Source: Phlegmacium glaucopus (taxonomy: Eukaryota > Basidiomycota > Agaricomycetes > Agaricales > Cortinariaceae). From it: a stretch of 21,969 nt of DNA. Positions 8,650 through 18,275 of this stretch are shown here, piece after piece (the stretch's first letter is position 1; each line of letters begins with the position of its first letter). Where the stretch lies: positions 7,157 to 29,125 of the forward strand of contig MU130296.1 in the NCBI GenBank assembly GCA_015039465.1, given 5' to 3'. The translations under genes were made by a program, and so were the position numbers. The notes under the pieces were generated by a model. It saw only the letters and a program-made list of their open reading frames with translations. It made no database searches and was not told the DNA's origin.

Positions 8650-10635
8650 CTACACATCTCGAACATACCGTCTCACAACCTCAAGCAACGGAATAATATC
8701 TTCCTCGTCGTCAAATATCTTAGCATGGTCCAGTCCAGGGTCATACAATACTTCCAATTGACTTCCTTCCGCTCTATCTTCCTCCTCTTCCCCACCAACA
8801 GCACTTCCATTCACAACTTCTGATTGAGAGTCGACATCGACTTTCCCAACCCATCTCGTCTTCCATATGTCTTCGTTAGTCAAGTACCGTCTGATAGCTT
8901 CGGCTGGGATGATTTGATCTGAACCGCCAAGTACGACTGCCATGTTTCTTCTCCGTCGATGTTGTTGGACAGCAGCGGTAGCTTGCATTTGTAAAGTAGT
9001 GGTCGGTGAAACGTCATCGTCATCAACCTCATCATCACGATACGTCGCTAAGGACGCTGCGCCATCTGCTAACATTCTCCCTTTTCTTCTTGGTTTCAAA
9101 AAAGCAGCCACTTCCTCTCTCCACATCCCACCCTCCGACCAAAAGAAAGAACGACACAATGTACGAGCCACATCTGCGTCCCGACTTGCGAAATACCATA
9201 ATTGCCAAGATGAAGCGGCAGAGTATGAAGATGAAGATGCGGTAGTCGTCCATGGTTCTCGATACAGAAAGTTGTGAGCGACGGAAGGGTCGGATATAAG
9301 AATAGGTATAGGATCTATGAGCACCAAATGAGCGATTTTGTTGATGAGAGCATCGTCGTCGTCATCCCCAATCATCGACTCAGATGAAGTAACACAATCC
9401 CGTACGATCCATCCCGCGATAAAAGTCCCATAAGAATGTGCCGCAAACACCACACGGTTCCATCCAATTTTGTCCGTTGAATATAAATCCTCGAGGATGG
9501 TATTGAGTGAAGCTAGCATTTGAAGACGAGGCGCTACAGCTTGAGGTGTCATATGCATACTGATGGGAAGCAATTCTGGGAGGAGGATGCCTATATCAGG
9601 GTCTTGTTCGACGTTGACGATAGATTGGATGAAAGGGACATAGGGAAATAATCCAATCTATCAATATGATGTTTAGTTTCAATCAATGCAAATAGTTATT
9701 TAAAACATACCCCGATACCATGTAGGAAAACAAGGGGTAACTTGGTTGAAGATCGATGAGGACGGTACCAGTATGGAACAACGACTCCTTCAGGTGCAGG
9801 TCGAGAAAGAAGAGACAGGATAGGGCGGGGTGGAAAAGAATAACGCCAGTTCCATTTACGAGGTGAATAATGTTTGAAACCGAGGAAAGTGAGGTATAAA
9901 GAAGTATACGTGTCGACAATAGCTACAATCTAAAAACCCAAAATCAGTGATCATTTAACCGAAAGATCGTTGGCTAACATACGGAATACCAAACCAATGG
10001 ACGATGAAGCATGCCGACCGGATCCAAAGTAATCCTCATGCTTCGTAAACAACTATCACCTCCTGACTCCAACTTCCTCCCCAGAAGTTGCTCAACCTCT
10101 TCAATATAACCATCTATCTCTTCTTTATTTTCTTCAACCAAAGATCCGTCCCGAATAGTAGTAGTAGCAGAAAAAAGAGCCCAAAGAAGCCAATCTATGA
10201 CATCTTCTCGTTTCGGAATTGTGTTCTTGGGAAGAAACCAGCCAGTCGGGTATGGAGTAGGAGTAGCAGCACTGTCCGAAGTGTTTGCAGCAGCGACACA
10301 TTTTGCGAATATTCGACGACGTTCTTCTCTAGTTAACGGAGGTGGGGTATATGTTGGAGGCTATGATATGAATAAATACTTTTGCGAGACAGAAAAACAC
10401 TCCCCCACACAGACACAAAAAAAGAACGTACCGCTTGAAGACGTCTGCGTCGTGGCAGATATACAAGTAAATAGAATGAAGCTTCAGCTGCTGCAACCAC
10501 TCCAATAGGTATAACGAAACATTCCGGGCGAAAGAATGAGAACACGAGATAGATAATGCTGGTTGGTGCGACGAGACGAAGAGCTGTTATGGATAGTCGG
10601 ATATTGATATAATCGACCAAGGAGTTGCCGATCAT
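8650..10635 (-). CDS. Membrane-anchored alpha/beta hydrolase
   Basis: Four exons, 10635-10432, 10360-9983, 9929-9711 and 9657-8650, give 602 aa with all introns in phase 0. The N-terminus has two hydrophobic stretches (about 12-37 and 40-60) followed by the basic block PRRRR, suggesting anchoring to an internal membrane. The hydrolase core begins with an oxyanion-type LVFLHGIG (about 260-267) that continues as IGLFPYVPF across the third intron. The nucleophile elbow is AAHSYG, with Ser342. The likely acid is Asp514 in LGGSDQ and the likely base His578 in GLDHAKIF, so the triad is complete. Two acidic inserts interrupt the fold (DDDDD near 366 and GEEEED near 556). Such fungal proteins are usually annotated only as alpha/beta hydrolases, and the substrate is unknown. 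A strong donor (AAG then GTATGT) lies upstream at about 10699-10708, with an acceptor at about 10650. Splicing there into the coding frame gives an early stop, so I take it as a 5' UTR intron and place the start at 10635. Confidence 0.88.
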
Positions 10636-10649
10636 CGGTATATTATTGA

Positions 10650-10707
10650 CTGTAGTCGGTGGTGGAATTGAGGATGTGAGACGTTGGAAATGAATATGAG
10701 TACATAC
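10650..10707 (-). other. Probable 5' UTR intron of the alpha/beta hydrolase gene
   Basis: On the minus strand CAAG is followed by GTATGT, and 58 nt later the sequence reads GACTACAG. The length and sites match the other introns here. Using it with the upstream ATG at 10731 leads to a stop within six codons, so it fits better as a leader intron. The alternative is an unspliced, longer N-terminus starting at 10731 in the same frame. Confidence 0.45.
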
Positions 10708-12334
10708 CTTGAACTTGATATATGGCAGCATAGAGTCAAAGGGGAGGCGCGCAGTCCACTTGATCCGGCCTCATTCAATATGATTTCAATTTTACGTTCT
10801 GTCGGACTTTCAAATCCAAGCCACAGTGGAATATTATGTAAGCTAAGTCGTATAGTTGGTTACCGCCAATAGATTATAGGCACGATCGACCAAGAAATCC
10901 TACAAGATATAAGAGGGTCCTGGTGCATAACTGAATCTTCAAAGCATCTTGAAAATTTTACGGCTCCGCCTCGAACCAATCACCGCCAATTCCTTCACAG
11001 ATAAAGTCCGGCAACCTACCGGCTATCATGTCACAAAGCGTGACAAAATGATCAAAAAAACAAGTGGAGCATCCACAAATCAGCGTAAATCAAAAATATC
11101 TTCGCATTAAAAGATATAATTTGGTATTTGAAACATTTTGGTGCAGCAATATTTTGAAAAAACGCGGATTTGGTGCGTAAAGTGATTAAATTGATCGTGG
11201 AGGTGAGTGATGGCCCAGAGAAAGTCACATTAGGTCACGAAACCAAAATATTACTGTTTGTTTGTTGTTTGTATGTATTGTTATCGCCTAATAATGTCTC
11301 CCAAGCCCAACCCGTTACCCAAGCCAGTGAATTTACCTCAAGCTGTGATTTAGAATATAGTCAACAAAAATAAAAGCCTAAGTGCTTGTGGGCTCAAAAT
11401 ACTAAGCCCACATTCTTCCGGTTTGACTGGTCTAGGGCCGGGAGCCAACCAGTCCCAAGTAGACATCTCCCCGGGCCCCTGCTTTCAAAAACAATGTCTG
11501 CTGCCCTCCACAGCCGTTTGAATGGAATTCCCGCTTCAGCTTTCAGTATAGCTTCTCACCTTGTTCCCACCTCACGAAATTTTTACGACAGGGTTGCTTA
11601 TGCAATCCGACGTCCCGGCGGATGCCTGCCAAAACAATGTAGACAGAAACCTTCCAAGAATGTTGTCAAACGCCTGTGAAATTCAGTCCATCGGTACCAG
11701 CTCTACACCAATCAAGACTTCAGCCTTAGCTGGCAATATGATATATCGCACTGTTGCTCATCTGACCCAATTTTCATCTTATTCTCTGGAACTTTCGGAA
11801 ATACCTTCGCCAGCCTCATTTACAGGTAAAAGTGGCCTCCTATATCTTTTTCTAATCTCGATTCCCGGCGCCCCTTTGATTGACGCCGAATTTGACAGAG
11901 TGCGAAAAATTTGAGTCAAGACGAGTCAAAACTTCTACGATTTGAATCCTGGTACCAATCGTGAGTGAAATACTGCTATGTAAGTGGGCGCGGGAAATGT
12001 CATGAAGGGATATCACAGATCTATCCCTTGGTATATCTTGGCATAGTACATCACAGTCAAGTACGTCCAAAGACCAACCAAAGACGGATAAAATCCCATC
12101 CTTTCTTAGTCTAAGGCATTTTCGTGTAGACTAGTACAATGATTGTATAGCATTCAATTTAAGCCCGTCCAAGTATACAGAACCAGCGAGAAACTAGACT
12201 GTTGGTGACTGAGTGTGAACTTCAACGATAACTTTTTGATCCTCCTATCAACGCCGTTATGTAATGATGTGTAATTATCTGGCTTCTGCCATTCTGATTG
12301 GCCTCGATGGCGCCTGATATCAGCTTCTTACAAC
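10708..12334. other. Gene-poor region with no supported coding sequence
   Basis: This holds the presumed promoter of the hydrolase gene, then sequence with only short frames (11170-11373, 11386-11679, 11561-11914) that show no motif or family likeness. Two short inverted repeats stand side by side: GTGGGCT at 11388-11394 with AGCCCAC at 11405-11411, and GACTGGT at 11425-11431 with ACCAGTC at 11448-11454. I see no transposase remnant or rRNA. Confidence 0.6.
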
Positions 12335-12407
12335 AGCAGCATGGCGCAGCTGGTAGCGCGCGGGGCCCATAACCCCGAGGTCACTCGATCGAGACGAGTT
12401 GCTGCTA
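12335..12407 (+). tRNA. tRNA-Met (CAU), probably initiator, copy 2
   Basis: All 73 nt are identical to the copy at 8437-8509: same cloverleaf, CAT anticodon, A1:U72, C33, A54/A60 and the elongator-like D loop. The flanks on both sides are unrelated to those of copy 1, so this is not a recent long segmental duplication. A five-T run at 12430-12434 is the nearest Pol III terminator. The gene lies alone in a long gene-poor stretch. Confidence 0.93.
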
Positions 12408-12429
12408 TTGAGCTTATCACAACCTCTTG

Positions 12430-12434
12430 TTTTT
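12430..12434 (+). terminator. Pol III T-run terminator of tRNA copy 2
   Basis: Five consecutive T lie 23 nt after the tRNA end. This is further away than usual but is the first run of this length, so a longer trailer than that of copy 1 is expected. Confidence 0.5.
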
Positions 12435-14490
12435 ATCGCCTAGCCTAGCTCTCACACAGATTCAAAACTTGGTTGATTCCGAAGTCGAGTCCGCAGAGGT
12501 CCGCAGTCCCATCGAAGTACCCCCTAAGATCTAATATATTGTTGAAACAATATGCCGTTTCCGATGCACCTGGAACTATCTGTCCATCTGTCATGCAGTT
12601 GTCACGTGAAGCATGGAGTCCGATTTTTTCGTCTAAGGATTTCGGAATCAACTTTGACAGACTTCGACTTCGCCAACCACTACTTCGCTATCAAGGCTCA
12701 CATTTACTCTGGCCCCCGGATCGACCGACCGAGTCAATAATCTGTCGATAATAAGCCTACGCTGGCATACTTGGCCACTGGCAGCAACACTTATTAATAC
12801 GTATATCATCGATGAATAATCGATAAGTATGTCTTTGTCACCAGATTGTAGTCATATATGGCAATCATTGGTGGTATGAAAGTCTCATGCCACCTCAAGC
12901 TAATAGGCGCCGGTACGCCACGTTCAAATCATTGTCTCAATTCCGGTGACAAGTGCATGTACATTGGTTCGGACCACTCTTTCCGCCTCGGAGCTCGAAT
13001 TGACCCGGACACGCGATGTGAATTATTGACGTCCTAACAAATTCAGTGCGTCCTTGTGATTATCAACTTGAAGATGGATCTAAGCTGACTTGAAATGTCT
13101 ATGTGGAACCATGATTTCAAGTTGACATTGACATGCAGTGATGATATCTAATTTTAAGCTTATCTCCCCAGGCCACGGCGATCATCATTTCCAAGCCAAC
13201 GTCTGAGGGCTGTCAAGAAATCTCGAGATAAAAACTTTTTGCAGGGTGGAAGCTTGAGAAACCAGCTAACTAGTATACATGTACATACGTTAGTAAAATG
13301 ACCCAGGGCTACAAAATTTGACCGCATCTAAAGTTTCCAAACCGTATCAAACTCTTATTGACATTTGAGAGACAAGCAGGGAATAGATAACGATTCGGAG
13401 GCCGCATCGTAACCTTGGACGATGTTTGACGGCTACTTCAACCGTCACACAGCATGGCTCAAATAGCTGTCGTAAAAACGTTGGAAAAACATCCGCATTT
13501 GTTTCCTTATCATCGGTTTGCCAGTTCCGAGTCCCAACAGGACACCGAAACATATAAACGTGTCTCTTCTAGATTGCGGGGCCATAACAACATATTAATA
13601 TCACAGTGCATTGCATTCCGACGTCCAGATCGTTTTGGGATTTTCGCCGCACAGCCATTTATCCCGTGGGGGCTCGCCACAGCCTGCTGATGTCACTGTT
13701 TTATTTGCGTGGTGGAATGTAATACCTTTCGAATCTCAGTTTCCGTCTGCGTGAGTTGTATGCAACGGGAGGGGGGGTTATCACCAATGACTCAGTTTCA
13801 ATAAGAATGCATGCCTTTGCATCTCGTCCTAAATTTTAGGACCTGAGGGCACTGTTAAGTTTTAACCCTGCCATGAGGTTATCAAGTGAATGTCCGCATT
13901 AGGCTTGTATTAGGGTTCGTAGATCTTACTCCGACGGGGGCCGGGATTGGCGGAACTTAAAATGAAAATTATGTCAGGTCATCCAAGGTCACCTTCCTGG
14001 TCATTCCACGTGTAACGTTCCCAAAGGTATCCTATTTAAGGAAATCCCCGCTCATCACTGCCCTTAGACCTATGCATTGGCGGTGCTACAGCCAGCTAAA
14101 GCCCCTCTCAGTCGAAATTAGAACATGGTAGAACAATGGAACCATAACTTTGGATCGAGATGACCCCAACCTTTGTCCAAAAATGCTTTGTTTTAATCTC
14201 AGAAGGCGCCCAAGAATTATACGAACAATATTAATAATCTGCTGCGCCTGGTTCCAGGGGGATAAGTTTCCATTGGATTCCGTGTATCTTCTTTCAGAAT
14301 CTTTCTATTCAAAGCTCACACCCGCTGTACAGTTTGGTTATGCGTCATTTCACGGTTCCGCTGTTCATCATTCAGGATTCCTCTTGGCCAAGGCCCCCAC
14401 CCCTCGGTATTTACGGAAATTTCTGTTTGGAATTTGGTAGGAGCAAAGGCGATACGGGTTGAGATTTATAAGACGCAGCCATAGAAATCA
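12435..14490. other. Gene-poor region upstream of the DUF6699 gene
   Basis: No reading frame here looks coding. The frames at 12473-12751, 13454-13690 and 14150-14440 are short, have mixed composition and contain no motif I recognise. Small direct repeats (GTCCGCAG twice near 12490-12512) and small palindromes (ATCATCGATGA near 12806) occur. There is no evident mobile element. The last part presumably holds the upstream regulatory sequence of the gene at 14580. Confidence 0.55.
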
Positions 14491-14498
14491 TATAAAAG
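14491..14498 (+). promoter_or_regulatory. TATA box of the DUF6699 gene
   Basis: TATAAAAG lies 89 bp upstream of the preferred start codon and is followed by a pyrimidine-rich leader (about 14519-14565), a common fungal promoter layout. If transcription starts about 30 nt downstream, the ATG at 14508 would lie upstream of the transcript. That supports the ATG at 14580. Confidence 0.6.
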
Positions 14499-14579
14499 AG
14501 GGTCGGGATGGTTAGTTTATTCCCTCACTGCAAACTCCAACCTCTCTTTCGCATCCTACTTACATACACTAAGCCTCAA

Positions 14580-15287
14580 ATGCCGGCCCACACACGACCA
14601 ATCTCAGTACCTACCTACACAAAGCCAAAAACAGTGCGCTTTGCGTATAAAAACATATTCTATTCACCACGAAACCCTGTATCTTCTCTTCCCGCTCCTC
14701 CAGTAGTGATCACTCCTCCTTCCACCGGCTATGGTCTTCCTGGCCCTTCTCCTTTTCCTTTCTATCCTCCCCATACTCAAGCCGCAAAGTCTGTGCAATA
14801 CACAGGCCTCGTTCATGTTCATCCAATTCTGGACATGTCTGCAGTTACTTACGATTTGATGGAACATCCTTCTACCATCATGACTCGCAATAACTACTCC
14901 CTTTCACCTCGAACCTTCCGCGAACCAGCCACTACCCCTCCTCTCCCATTCCTAACAATCACCTCGATACATCTTCCGTGGACTATCAAAGTATACGCTT
15001 CTAATGGTTCATACGTCACTCTTGAAGACGTTTTCGATTGCATGTATCGTAGCCTCCGTACGAACATCACCAGTGGTGAATTCAAGATGTTCCCAAGGCC
15101 GGAAGATCAGCGAAGAGCTACTCGGGCATACGAGCAGCGTTATAGGCGACTTCGTAATAATAGAGCCTACGACGAGGAGAAACGCGGAGGAATGAAGCGT
15201 GTGGATTTCCTCATGGGTCGTACCAAGTTTCTTGGTATCTCTAATAGCTCTCGTCGGCCAGACGAGTGGCAGCTACGCGTCGCTTGA
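14580..15287 (+). CDS. DUF6699 domain-containing protein
   Basis: The single-exon frame gives 235 aa from ATG 14580. An in-frame ATG at 14508 would add 24 residues but lies only 10 nt after the TATA box. The N-terminal third is Pro-rich (about 38-64) and probably disordered. The rest (about 78-235) matches the DUF6699 pattern as I know it from agaricomycete proteins: VHPIL, then REPATTPPLPFLTI, HLPWTIKVYASNGSYVTLED, an amphipathic stretch with VFDCMYRSLR, a basic helix (RRATRAYEQRYRRLR), and KRVDFLMGRTKFLG near the C-terminus. The molecular function of this family is not known. There is no signal peptide or membrane segment. It is the only complete protein gene here without introns, and it stands alone between two non-coding stretches. 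Confidence 0.87.
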   Translation: MPAHTRPISVPTYTKPKTVRFAYKNIFYSPRNPVSSLPAPPVVITPPSTGYGLPGPSPFPFYPPHTQAAKSVQYTGLVHVHPILDMSAVTYDLMEHPSTIMTRNNYSLSPRTFREPATTPPLPFLTITSIHLPWTIKVYASNGSYVTLEDVFDCMYRSLRTNITSGEFKMFPRPEDQRRATRAYEQRYRRLRNNRAYDEEKRGGMKRVDFLMGRTKFLGISNSSRRPDEWQLRVA

Positions 15288-16186
15288 TCCATATTCTGAT
15301 CACGACCTTGATTTTTTCACTCACGTGACCTTTACTGGCCCTTCGGCCAATATACCACTCATCGAGATTCGATGAGCCCTATGACTTCCTTACCTTTCCA
15401 TCTGTTTTTTTGGACGGTAGTGAACGATAACGATCAGTTATCAATAGTAGTAGCGCTTACATATCATGGCCTCACGTCGGCCACAAGATGATGATCCCTT
15501 ACAATTCACCAGGCCTTCATCTTCCTTTTTCATATTTGTTACTATCTATGGATACCCACACCCTATATTATTACTTACAGATGGTTAATCATAGTTATTG
15601 CCGCATAAACCCGCTAATTCTCATGTTTTATGAGTATTACGCGAGTTTGATTGCATGAAAGCGCCTCTTGTGCTTCTCGGCTTTTTTCTTAATATAATAT
15701 GCCTATTTTTACGATGTACTCGTCTGCCAAGAAGATTGATTCACAACTGCCATATGTCGTCCACAATAGATAGATTAAAAAAAAACACACACGACTTCTT
15801 CGGCTTTCCATACCAAGTTAGGACCATCATGGGGACGAACTGCGGAGGCTTCTCTCAACAAAGTACGAGTTTGACAAAGAAGTACTAGTTTGATCATAAT
15901 AGGGGAGATATCTGCCATCGGCTGAGGACAGGACATGAGAGAGTTATCTACCGGTGGTAGAGAGCTGAACGTTACAACATTGATGGCCAACATGAAGACA
16001 GATATCGTGATTTCGCTGTAGTTGGTCGATTGTTAGAAATACGTGTTCTGATCGTGAATCTATAGGTCGATCCTTGTCCTTGAGTAGTCTAAGGCAAAGA
16101 GTCCGTCTTATCTGCAATGCCAAAAGCGTTATCCCAATGTCTAGCATCATTATATTGTCTTCAATCGGACGGACCCCACGTGTGAT
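15288..16186. other. Convergent intergenic region
   Basis: This lies between the 3' ends of the DUF6699 gene (plus) and the TatD gene (minus). Short frames at 15655-15888, 15775-15993 and 15944-16150 show no recognisable motif. The region must contain both 3' UTRs. I see no RNA gene or repeat. Confidence 0.6.
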
Positions 16187-17561
16187 CTATACACCATACA
16201 TCTTTCTCGCATTTTCCCTCGCATCAACCATAACTTTGTCAGCATCCCATCTCTCGCCAGCCACATCCGCTACAAAAGCTGCTGTCCAGGGAACCATCGC
16301 TGTATGACATATGGGAAGTTTCTTGCCCTTAATTGCAGGGATTGACTCGTATAGATTAGCAGGAACCATGTAAGGTGCGTCGGTCTCGAGAAGGATACGT
16401 AAAGGTTTGTCTGGTTCGGCGGCAGCCATGTCACGGATGACGGTGGAGGTATTGGTATTGGATGTATAGGTCATCACGCCTGTTTTTATTTTTTATTTAA
16501 ATTAATTAGGTAATAGCAAAGGAGGAAAAATAGCACCTGTTATCCCAATATAAAGGTTTTGGAAATGGTCTAAGAGCTGTTTAGCAAATTCGGGCGTGTC
16601 AGTGAAGCAATGGATGTGTATCTTTTCAATAATGAAGTAGATTAGAGATGGAGCGGATGAAGGAAGGAGAGACGAATGACTTACTCGGTGGTCTTTTGGG
16701 ACCTCTTCCTTTAGTATTCGCAAGGTATCTTCATCGGCTTCTCTAGTATGAATGGTCAAAGGTTTCGCCAACTTCACTGCTTGTCTGAGCTGTCGCACAA
16801 AAACGCGCTGTTGGATATCTCTAGGTGAGTTGTCGTAGTGATAATCAAGACCCATTTCTCCCCATCCAACACAGCGGGGATGGGCGATGGCTTCGAGGCT
16901 GAAAAATGGTGGATGAGCTCCCAAGGCAACCATGTGTAGATAGAAAGACATGTTGCACGTACATGTCTTTCTCCACTTTATCGTTGTAGGATTTCGCATC
17001 ATGACTGTGGGTGATCCTCTAAGCGAACCTGAGTGCATCGTAGGACAATGAAGAACTCACGGATGGACACCTGTTCAATAATACCCATTATCATCAGCCG
17101 TGCTGACCGGACACAAAGGAGAACGCACCGATAACAAACCAATACTCTAATCCGCCCCATAATGTCTGCCTATCATTATGAGTCAATGCAGAATCCGCGA
17201 ACTCCTTCCATTGTTTCCTCACTGGCGCTTCACACCAAACGTCCACAATCGATTCAACATTCCGTCCTTCGTACATCGTGCGCACGAAATCATACACAGT
17301 CGTATGTTTCCCTTGCTTGTACCTTCCACGATAGTATTCAAAAGTAGATGCCACATGTGTGTGCGTGTCTACGATGCCTAGTGTTGACGGCGGGGTTGGC
17401 AGTAGTAGGTATTCCTCTCCTGGAGTATTTGACTTTTTCTTCCCCATTGGCGGTTTTAGTTGAGATTTGGGAAGTATGAGCGAGGAGAGGGATCGACTTA
17501 ATGGTTTTTGGTAGTAGAATGCTCTGAATTGCTGTCGTTTGAGCAGAAATGCCAATGGCAT
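16187..17561 (-). CDS. TatD-family metal-dependent hydrolase (putative deoxyribonuclease)
   Basis: Six exons, 17561-17129, 17070-17061, 17004-16963, 16898-16685, 16621-16537 and 16479-16187, give 358 aa with continuous phase. Metal ligands of the TatD/amidohydrolase barrel are all present: the DTHTH motif (His67, His69), Glu176 in GEMGLDYHYD, His212 in TIHTREA, His237 in IHIHCFTD, and Asp295 in LLETDAPY. GVHPHDA follows the second exon, as in other TatD proteins. TatD enzymes act as Mg-dependent DNases in DNA repair and programmed cell death; the actual substrate here is inferred. The first about 38 residues (MPLAFLLKRQQFRAFYYQK...) are basic, hydroxylated and free of acidic residues, like a mitochondrial presequence. 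The second Met at residue 39 (MGKKKS) would give a form without it. The second exon is only 10 nt. The gene is divergent from the aminotransferase gene. Confidence 0.9.
17061..17070 (-). other. 10-nt microexon of the TatD gene
   Basis: GTGTCCATCC stands between an AACAG acceptor (AG at 17072-17071) and a GTGAGT donor (GT at 17060-17059). It encodes the GVHP part of the conserved GVHPHDA block. Skipping it shifts the frame and removes a conserved motif, so it must be included for a functional protein. Confidence 0.85.
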
Positions 17562-18275
17562 CCAGTCACTGAACGTTGATGGGAAGAGCCGATATTATTA
17601 ATCCCCGTAGTCGCCGAGTCTGATTTTTATCATTCAGAAAATACACATATATGGGCCCTAAAATTTAGAGGCCTCGCACGGCGAATTCCTGTGCATTCAG
17701 CAATGTATGACCATGGAATAGTGACATTCGAAGGGCCATCTCCTTCTCAACTTTGGAGATGTGTCGATATATTGTATTTGATTCTGATTAAGCAAAGATG
17801 ATGTGTAGGCTGAAACGTTTCAAACGATCCCCAAGTTGCTACGCATCTCGTAATACTGCCCTCATATCATGAGCATATTGATTGATAAACCCAAGAGAAA
17901 CGGCATATCGAAAAGAAATGTCCTACATCAAGTTCGGTACAAGCCGACCTATCTGCCGGTAATTGTTGGGTCTGCAAACAAAGCCTTTTCTGCCAGTGGT
18001 AACTATTTAATCTTCTGCTTCTGCGAAGGTGTCCGGTTCCCGGACCCCACAAAAGGCCTGCTTCGAACCTAGGGTCCGATAGCTGGTCATGACCTTTTTG
18101 ACCTGTCAGTTCGAGGACCGAAATGTTTTTTTTTGACAACAAAAAGGGTCAGACGACCATTATTAACAAAGTGCTACATAAATAAACATAAATCAATAAA
18201 TAAGCTTGCGCCTTAATATCCCGATTCCTTCGAAAATCTTGTTCTCTCACTGACTACTTGGATAACCCCACAACT
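17562..18275. other. Divergent promoter region of the TatD and aminotransferase genes
   Basis: This 714-bp gap separates two start codons pointing away from each other and must hold both promoters. An AT-rich stretch at about 18176-18203 (TAAATAAAC-like) lies 75-100 bp before the aminotransferase start. The frame at 17867-18142 on the minus strand shows no family likeness. A 10-bp palindrome, GGTCATGACC, lies near 18084-18093; I cannot assign it to a factor. Confidence 0.5.

Noticed and set aside
11388..11454. Two adjacent 7-bp inverted repeats as a possible structured RNA
   Set aside because: Such short stems with 10-16-nt loops are expected by chance over several kilobases, and nothing else nearby supports an RNA gene.
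14150..14440. 96-codon plus-strand frame upstream of the DUF6699 gene
   Set aside because: No recognisable motif, no splice continuity with neighbours, and length within chance for this base composition.
18040..18080. B-box-like sequence (GGTTCGAAGC on the minus strand) suggesting a third tRNA
   Set aside because: The flanking bases cannot form a T stem and there is no matching A box, anticodon arm or acceptor stem.
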